Source: T1SED10-198M sp003554345 [NCBI: Candidatus Sumerlaeota bacterium] (GTDB taxonomy: Bacteria > Sumerlaeota > T1SED10-198M). From it: DNA of 17,068 bases. Where the stretch lies: NCBI GenBank assembly GCA_003554345.1, contig PWGE01000305.1, positions 1 to 17,068 on the forward strand, given 5' to 3'. The translations under genes were made by a program, and so were the position numbers. Each line of letters begins with the position of its first letter. The first letter of the stretch is position 1. The notes below the pieces were generated by a model. It was not told the DNA's origin. It did not search any database and saw nothing but the letters and a program-made list of their open reading frames with translations. Shown piece after piece: positions 13,249-17,068 of this stretch.

Positions 13249-15774
13249 ATGAAGAAAGTAATGGTACTGATGGGAGTTTTTCTGCTTAGTTTTTGTTTGT
13301 GGGCTGAGTGGGAAGATTATGAACTTAACACAAACATACGTAATCCAGAAGGAACCTGGGGGATAATTCGTGCGAACTTTGATTCTACCGGCCGACTTTA
13401 CCTGTCACAGTCAGCAGATATTGTTTATTATACGGAAAATCCATTTGATCCCTATCCGGATTATGAAATCCTGCTTGACAGAGAACTGGCCAATGGCATC
13501 CAGGGTATATCATTTGATGCGGATGATAATGTATATCTGAGTGGGGATAATGACCCTGATGGGTTTATTGCCAAGTTCGATTCGGATGGAAATGAGCTCT
13601 GGTCACATGATGATGTGGATAGGGTTACGGGTTCTACACTGCTGAGTACAGGTGAATTTCTGGTTACTGATTTTGGTGGAACATTTCGTCTTTTTGATCC
13701 GGAAGATGGCACCCTTATTGATTCTCATGAGGTTGATGGATTGGCAAATTATGTTCGTGATATTGTTTCAACACCTGATGATACAGTGTTTGCAATTCAA
13801 AGCGGTGCTGTGATGAAGGTTACCGGTGGTGATGCTGGAAACCTGGAAGGATACACGGCTACGGACTTTGGTGATGCCGCTTATATTGATACTTCTTTTC
13901 AAGTAAGACCCAGCATTCTCTATCTGGAAGATCAAGACGTTGTGGTATCCGGGAATGCGGATTTTGACGATCAAACAGATTCCAGAATCTTTTTTCAGGA
14001 TGCCGATACCGGTGAGCTTGTTCAGACAATCGAGACTGTTTTTAGCAGTTACCTGCCTGCCGGTTTAGCTGAAATAGAAGTTGACGATACTTCTTATCTC
14101 TTTACTACAGGTTTCAGAGGAGCAATGAGAGTTTTCTCAAGCCCGGGACCTGTGGAAGAATATACTATTGTGGAAGATATTGCCCAACTGCAAGAACAGG
14201 ATCAGGACGATACGGTATACCGTCTGGACAACCAGGTGGCGTTGACTTTCGCCATGGATTTTCGTAATTCGAAATATATTCAGGATAATACTGGCGGCGT
14301 TCTGATAGATGATGATGATGGGATTATTGAAACGGAATACAACCGTTATAATGGAATAACCAGTCTTTATGGAACTCTGGGTACATGGGATGGAGTGCTG
14401 CAGTTTACTCCTGTTCACGATCCGGGTGCACCTACAGCTACCGAAATTGAAGTTGAGCCTGTTGAGATTGACAATCTGGAAGACCTGACCCATGATAATG
14501 AATCCATGCTGGTCCAGGTTGAAGGTGTAACCTTTCAGGAAACCGGTACTTTTGATACTGGAGAAAATTATACCCTGGAAGATGCAACTGATACCGCCGT
14601 ATTCCGCACACATTATTTTGGTGCAGATTATATTGGACTGGGCATTCCGGAAGTGGAGGTAGATCTGGTCGGCGTGCAGATTCGGTTTCATGATACCATT
14701 CAACTCTTTGCACGTGGTACCGAGGACTTTGATTTTGAAATTGAACCTAAAGAAGCAATTCCGCCATTTGAAAAAAGGTGGAGTGTTATGGCTGAAGAAT
14801 ATGACTGGTTGGCTGACGATTGGGGGACTCACAGTGCTGCTATGAATCCGACAACAGGCAATGTATTAGTAGCTGCTTGGGAAGAAAGCCCCGGTTTAAA
14901 GGTTCTTGCGCATGAAGATGGTTTACTCAAAGGTGAATTGAATACAGATGGAAATGATCCCAGGGCGGTAACAGTTCTGCCATCTGGAAAGATCATTGCC
15001 ACGGTGAATGGTGCGACTGAAATCATGGTCTGGGAAGAAGAAGAGATTGACGGCGCCGCACCGGAAGAGGTCGATCATACTGGAGAAATCTCAAGCGGAC
15101 GTACACTTGCTGCTGTAGAAAGCGAAAATGGTGAGATTATTGTTATGACAGGAGACGCGCGTGATGCTGATTATCTGTTGTACACTTATGATGGAACCTC
15201 CTGGACTGCTACAGAAGCGGTTCCCAATAATCATGTTGAACCTTCTGGTGGCTTTGGTACGACCTCTTTAGCCGTATTGGAAGATGGTTCCTTTTATGCT
15301 AAGTGGGTTTGGGAATATGCTGATGGTACAGAACCGTGGCAGGAAGAAGATACATGCTCATTTGCTCTATATGATGAGAACGGTGATCTTGTTGAAGAAT
15401 ATATGGGTTTCTTTGACTATGCTGATGGCTGGGCAAATCTGGATAACCTTCTCATGAGTAATGTGGCTATTGATGATGAGGGAGATAGATATATAGCCGT
15501 CTCCAATTATGAGTATACAGAGGAATGGAATACGCATGATTACGTGGGAATATGGAATCTGGATACCGGCGAAGAAGTAGCCTCTCTTATAGATGAATCG
15601 CTTTTCATTAATATTGCTTTTCAAGCGGATGGAAATGTGAAACTTGATATTGCTGATTTAGGAGAGGGAACTAAATTCTATGTGACAACTGCCGTACAAA
15701 ATAACCACATTGCACTCTTCACCTCTCATCCTGAAGAACTTACTGTAGAAGATTGGACGCTTTTTGAGTATTAA
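13249..15774 (+). CDS. Large acidic secreted protein: propeller-like ends around a probable OB-fold pair
   Basis: ATG 13249 is chosen over the upstream ATG 13201 because AGGAGG (13238-13243) lies 5 nt before it and a signal peptide starts exactly there (MKKVMVLMG...FCLWA, cleavage near residue 19). The product has 841 residues. Residues 35-300 are propeller-like repeats (FDADDNVYLSGDND, FDSDGNELW, LLSTGEFLVTDFGG). Residues 305-395 (YIQDNTGGVLIDDDDG, then YNGITSLYGTLG) and 400-498 (LVQVEGVTFQETGTFDTGEN) resemble the paired OB-fold modules found in secreted nucleases and surface proteins, but no nuclease motif is present. Residues 510-841 resemble the proteins at 1-484 and 868-2055 (MNPTTGNVLVAAW versus YNPDTGNLVVGV) and end in VEDWTLFEY. 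It is monocistronic with a strong terminator. Function is unknown; adhesion, a surface layer or ligand binding are possible. Confidence 0.9.
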   Translation: MKKVMVLMGVFLLSFCLWAEWEDYELNTNIRNPEGTWGIIRANFDSTGRLYLSQSADIVYYTENPFDPYPDYEILLDRELANGIQGISFDADDNVYLSGDNDPDGFIAKFDSDGNELWSHDDVDRVTGSTLLSTGEFLVTDFGGTFRLFDPEDGTLIDSHEVDGLANYVRDIVSTPDDTVFAIQSGAVMKVTGGDAGNLEGYTATDFGDAAYIDTSFQVRPSILYLEDQDVVVSGNADFDDQTDSRIFFQDADTGELVQTIETVFSSYLPAGLAEIEVDDTSYLFTTGFRGAMRVFSSPGPVEEYTIVEDIAQLQEQDQDDTVYRLDNQVALTFAMDFRNSKYIQDNTGGVLIDDDDGIIETEYNRYNGITSLYGTLGTWDGVLQFTPVHDPGAPTATEIEVEPVEIDNLEDLTHDNESMLVQVEGVTFQETGTFDTGENYTLEDATDTAVFRTHYFGADYIGLGIPEVEVDLVGVQIRFHDTIQLFARGTEDFDFEIEPKEAIPPFEKRWSVMAEEYDWLADDWGTHSAAMNPTTGNVLVAAWEESPGLKVLAHEDGLLKGELNTDGNDPRAVTVLPSGKIIATVNGATEIMVWEEEEIDGAAPEEVDHTGEISSGRTLAAVESENGEIIVMTGDARDADYLLYTYDGTSWTATEAVPNNHVEPSGGFGTTSLAVLEDGSFYAKWVWEYADGTEPWQEEDTCSFALYDENGDLVEEYMGFFDYADGWANLDNLLMSNVAIDDEGDRYIAVSNYEYTEEWNTHDYVGIWNLDTGEEVASLIDESLFINIAFQADGNVKLDIADLGEGTKFYVTTAVQNNHIALFTSHPEELTVEDWTLFEY

Positions 15775-15803
15775 TAGCGTTTAGTTAACAGAGATAGAAT
15801 AGT

Positions 15804-15837
15804 AAACCGCCGGTCTCCTTCCGGGGACCGGCGGTTT
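15804..15837 (+). terminator. Rho-independent terminator of the large secreted-protein gene
   Basis: AAACCGCCGGTC (15804-15815) pairs perfectly with 15826-15837, extended inward by three more pairs around a TTCC loop. It is followed by further T residues (TTTTTT through 15840). It lies 29 bp after the stop codon. Confidence 0.93.
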
Positions 15838-16075
15838 TTTGTGAGTTATTGTTTTGAGATGGAAAAAAAAGAACAAAGCAAAACCAGAAAAGAAAAAATC
15901 TTTTGTATATTTTATGGAATATTCCCGGAATAAAGTGAGCACAAGCGCATTATTTCTGCCTGAATTTCTATTACTTCCCGCTGGGAATAAAACCTGGCAT
16001 AAGAGAAAGAAGATACCCAGAAAAGCCCAGAAATTAACAGGATTAAGAGAGGAAAAGATTTAAGAAAACATTTTT

Positions 16076-16097
16076 GAGACGCAAAATATTGCGTCTC
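16076..16097. repeat. Short perfect palindrome (possible dispersed repeat)
   Basis: GAGACGCAA (16076-16084) and TTGCGTCTC (16089-16097) flank a 4-nt AATA loop. The sequence is close to a short palindrome I recall as common in intergenic regions of several bacterial groups; this is recollection, not a search result. It is too far from any gene, and lacks a T tract, to be a clear terminator. Confidence 0.6.
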
Positions 16098-16326
16098 TAC
16101 CTTATAAAAACAATGCAACCCTTTGTGATTACAATGAGAAGTCCATGTTGTACATGTCAGACAATCTGTTTCTTTTTTTCCTCCATGGTGACGTCCTGTT
16201 TGTATAGGCATGAAAAACGCCTCTGAAAAGAGAACCCTTGAAAAGATGTTTTACATCAATAATACGGGGATGAAGTTGAGATAAGACCAGAAAGAATAAG
16301 AAACCAGAAAAATTTGCATCGATGGA

Positions 16327-16598
16327 CAGGATAGTCAGGATAGGGAGTAAAGACAAACAAACCCGGGAATAAGAATGCATCACGCAAAAGCTTGCAAAAA
16401 TGCAAAGTAATATATAACAAATATAAATCAATAAATAAGACGAAGTTCGCGAATTCGTCAGAGTGAACTTTCAGGAAAATAAAAAAGGAACACCGGAAAG
16501 AGATTTTACATGATGGACAGGATTTCCAGGATAAAGACTCCAGAAAAAGAGCGGACCAGGAAAAGAGATTTAACATGATGAACAGGATGAAACAGGAT
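16327..16598. repeat. Cluster of degenerate CAGGAT-pair repeats
   Basis: CAGGAT occurs in pairs 9-10 nt apart at 16327/16336, 16518/16527 and 16583/16593, each pair preceded by GATGGA or GATGAA. The two later copies share a longer unit: AAAGAGATTTTACATGATGG (16497-16516) and AAAGAGATTTAACATGATGA (16562-16581), identical at 25 of 27 positions through the first CAGGAT, 65 bp apart. A single further CAGGAT lies at 16038. Spacing and length do not fit a CRISPR array. Confidence 0.7.
16368..16388. repeat. 21-nt dispersed repeat, copy 1
   Basis: AATAAGAATGCATCACGCAA plus A; differs from the copy at 16876-16896 by one base (C versus T at the tenth-eleventh position). It lies between a CAGGAT pair and the palindrome at 16439. 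Confidence 0.65.
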
Positions 16599-16740
16599 GC
16601 CAGAGGAAAGATGATGTTAGCAGATCCTGGAAACAGAATGGTATATTTTTTTCGTGGTTTGTTCTTATCTGCTGATAAACTCTTCAAAATATAGTACTCG
16701 TTGCTAAAAAACTTGCACTTCATGAGTGTGCTTCTGGTTG

Positions 16741-16820
16741 CCCGGGAGCGCCGATCTCCGACTTACAGTCCGTCTATGGCGGATTCATCATTGGTGGCGC
16801 TGATGTCCGCATCAGCGTGA
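16741..16820. repeat. GC-richer element with an 8-bp hairpin (possible dispersed element)
   Basis: The stretch stands out from its AT-rich surroundings. CGCTGATG (16798-16805) and CATCAGCG (16810-16817) form a perfect hairpin with a 4-nt TCCG loop. GGAG/CTCC (16745-16748, 16756-16759) forms a smaller one, and ACTCCT/AGGAGT (16824-16829, 16850-16855) lies just beyond. No transposase is present. It may be a small non-autonomous repeat element or a structured RNA, but I cannot assign it. Confidence 0.4.
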
Positions 16821-16875
16821 GGAACTCCTCTGAAAATAAAACCATTCTCAGGAGTCAGAATGGGAAAGAACAAAG

Positions 16876-16896
16876 AATAAGAATGTATCACGCAAA
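16876..16896. repeat. 21-nt dispersed repeat, copy 2
   Basis: AATAAGAATGTATCACGCAA plus A, one mismatch from the copy at 16368-16388. It abuts the stop codon of the small minus-strand frame at 16898-17041, so repeat insertion may have set the end of that frame. Confidence 0.65.
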
Positions 16897-16897
16897 G

Positions 16898-17041
16898 TCA
16901 ACTATACTGAATAGAATAATTACCTTTAACCACAAAAATTATCAGATTATGTTCCTGGACTGTCCGAATAGGATCTTTTAACAGAGAAAAAGTCCTTTTT
17001 TTTGTCAAAACCTGCTCTTTTATTCGAATATTGTGCTGCAT
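16898..17041 (-). CDS. Possible small protein or gene remnant, 47 residues
   Basis: The minus-strand frame runs from ATG 17041 to TGA 16898-16900. Its ribosome site is excellent: AGGGGGAGG, with GGAGG at 17050-17054 exactly 8 nt before ATG. The peptide is basic at first (MQHNIRIKEQVLTKKRTF) and ends in a hydrophobic segment (NLIIFVVKGNYSIQYS). No family is recognised. The stop codon directly abuts a dispersed repeat, so this may be the 5' end of a gene cut short by repeat insertion. The promoter would lie outside the window. Confidence 0.38.
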   Translation of the reverse strand: MQHNIRIKEQVLTKKRTFSLLKDPIRTVQEHNLIIFVVKGNYSIQYS

Positions 17042-17068
17042 AAAAATTACCTCCCCCTTAACTGAACA

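Larger units (their letters stand above)
15838..16897. other. Repeat-rich non-coding region
   Basis: About 1 kb without a convincing gene. It contains a perfect short palindrome (16076-16097), three CAGGAT-pair repeats (16327-16598), a small palindrome GACGAA...TTCGTC (16439-16459), two copies of a 21-nt repeat (16368-16388, 16876-16896) and a GC-richer hairpin element (about 16741-16820). Open frames across it, such as 16256-16723 on the minus strand, are made by the repeats and lack ribosome sites. Confidence 0.6.

Noticed and set aside
13249-13320. Lipoprotein signal in the secreted family (Cys at residue 16 in all three)
   Set aside because: The residue before Cys is Phe, which does not fit a lipobox; ordinary signal peptidase I sites a few residues later fit better.
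14137-14832. 231-codon minus-strand open frame
   Set aside because: Lies wholly inside the plus-strand secreted-protein gene, has no ribosome site, and its Ile/Asn/Phe-rich translation is the mirror of the acidic coding strand.
16327-16598. Possible CRISPR array
   Set aside because: Repeats are few, irregularly spaced (182 bp then 65 bp) and diverged, and no cas genes are present.
16256-16723. 155-codon minus-strand open frame, hydrophobic
   Set aside because: Runs through the CAGGAT repeats and the dispersed 21-nt repeat, has no ribosome site, and its Ser/Cys/Phe-rich repeats arise from the DNA repeats.
16741-16820. tRNA gene
   Set aside because: The hairpins do not form a cloverleaf and there is no acceptor stem or T-loop motif.

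Overview
This 17 kb bacterial window is moderately AT-rich. Promoters match the sigma70 consensus well (TTGACA or TTGATT, 17-18 bp, TATAAT), and most genes have strong Shine-Dalgarno sites. The N-terminal signal peptides and an HtrA-type protease suggest a cell with a periplasm or other secreted compartment. I cannot assign a phylum. The gene order trpE-G-D-C-F-B-A and a short TrpA resemble Thermotoga and some Firmicutes, but the rest of the window does not settle it.

Layout. (1) Positions 1-2055, minus strand: two tandem secreted paralogues of unknown function, each with its own promoter. The first runs off the left edge of the window, and the second ends at a hairpin terminator. (2) Positions 2056-2868: AT-rich spacer with a promoter and a 30-nt palindrome. 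(3) Positions 2869-3111: trp regulatory leader with two overlapping promoters, a leader peptide ending in four consecutive Trp codons, and two strong terminators in tandem. (4) Positions 3141-9514: a complete, tightly overlapping operon trpEGDCFBA covering chorismate to tryptophan, closed by a bidirectional hairpin shared with the convergent genes. (5) Positions 9569-12568, minus strand: an HtrA-family serine protease with an intact triad and about four PDZ domains, followed by a smaller trypsin-fold protein whose His and Ser positions are replaced (a probable pseudoprotease). (6) Positions 13249-15774, plus strand: an 841-residue acidic secreted protein related to the genes in region 1, with a probable OB-fold pair in its middle. 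(7) Positions 15838-17068: mostly non-coding DNA packed with short degenerate repeats and palindromes, plus one small minus-strand reading frame with a very good ribosome binding site.

The most interesting signal is the trp leader. Its RNA divides into six segments that can pair in two mutually exclusive, complete chains: 1:2 + 3:4 + 5:6 (both terminators formed), or 2:3 + 4:5 (both terminators blocked). The second terminator may therefore be part of the attenuation switch and not merely a fail-safe. Next in interest are the protease/pseudoprotease pair and the three secreted paralogues, two of which end in the same short C-terminal motif.
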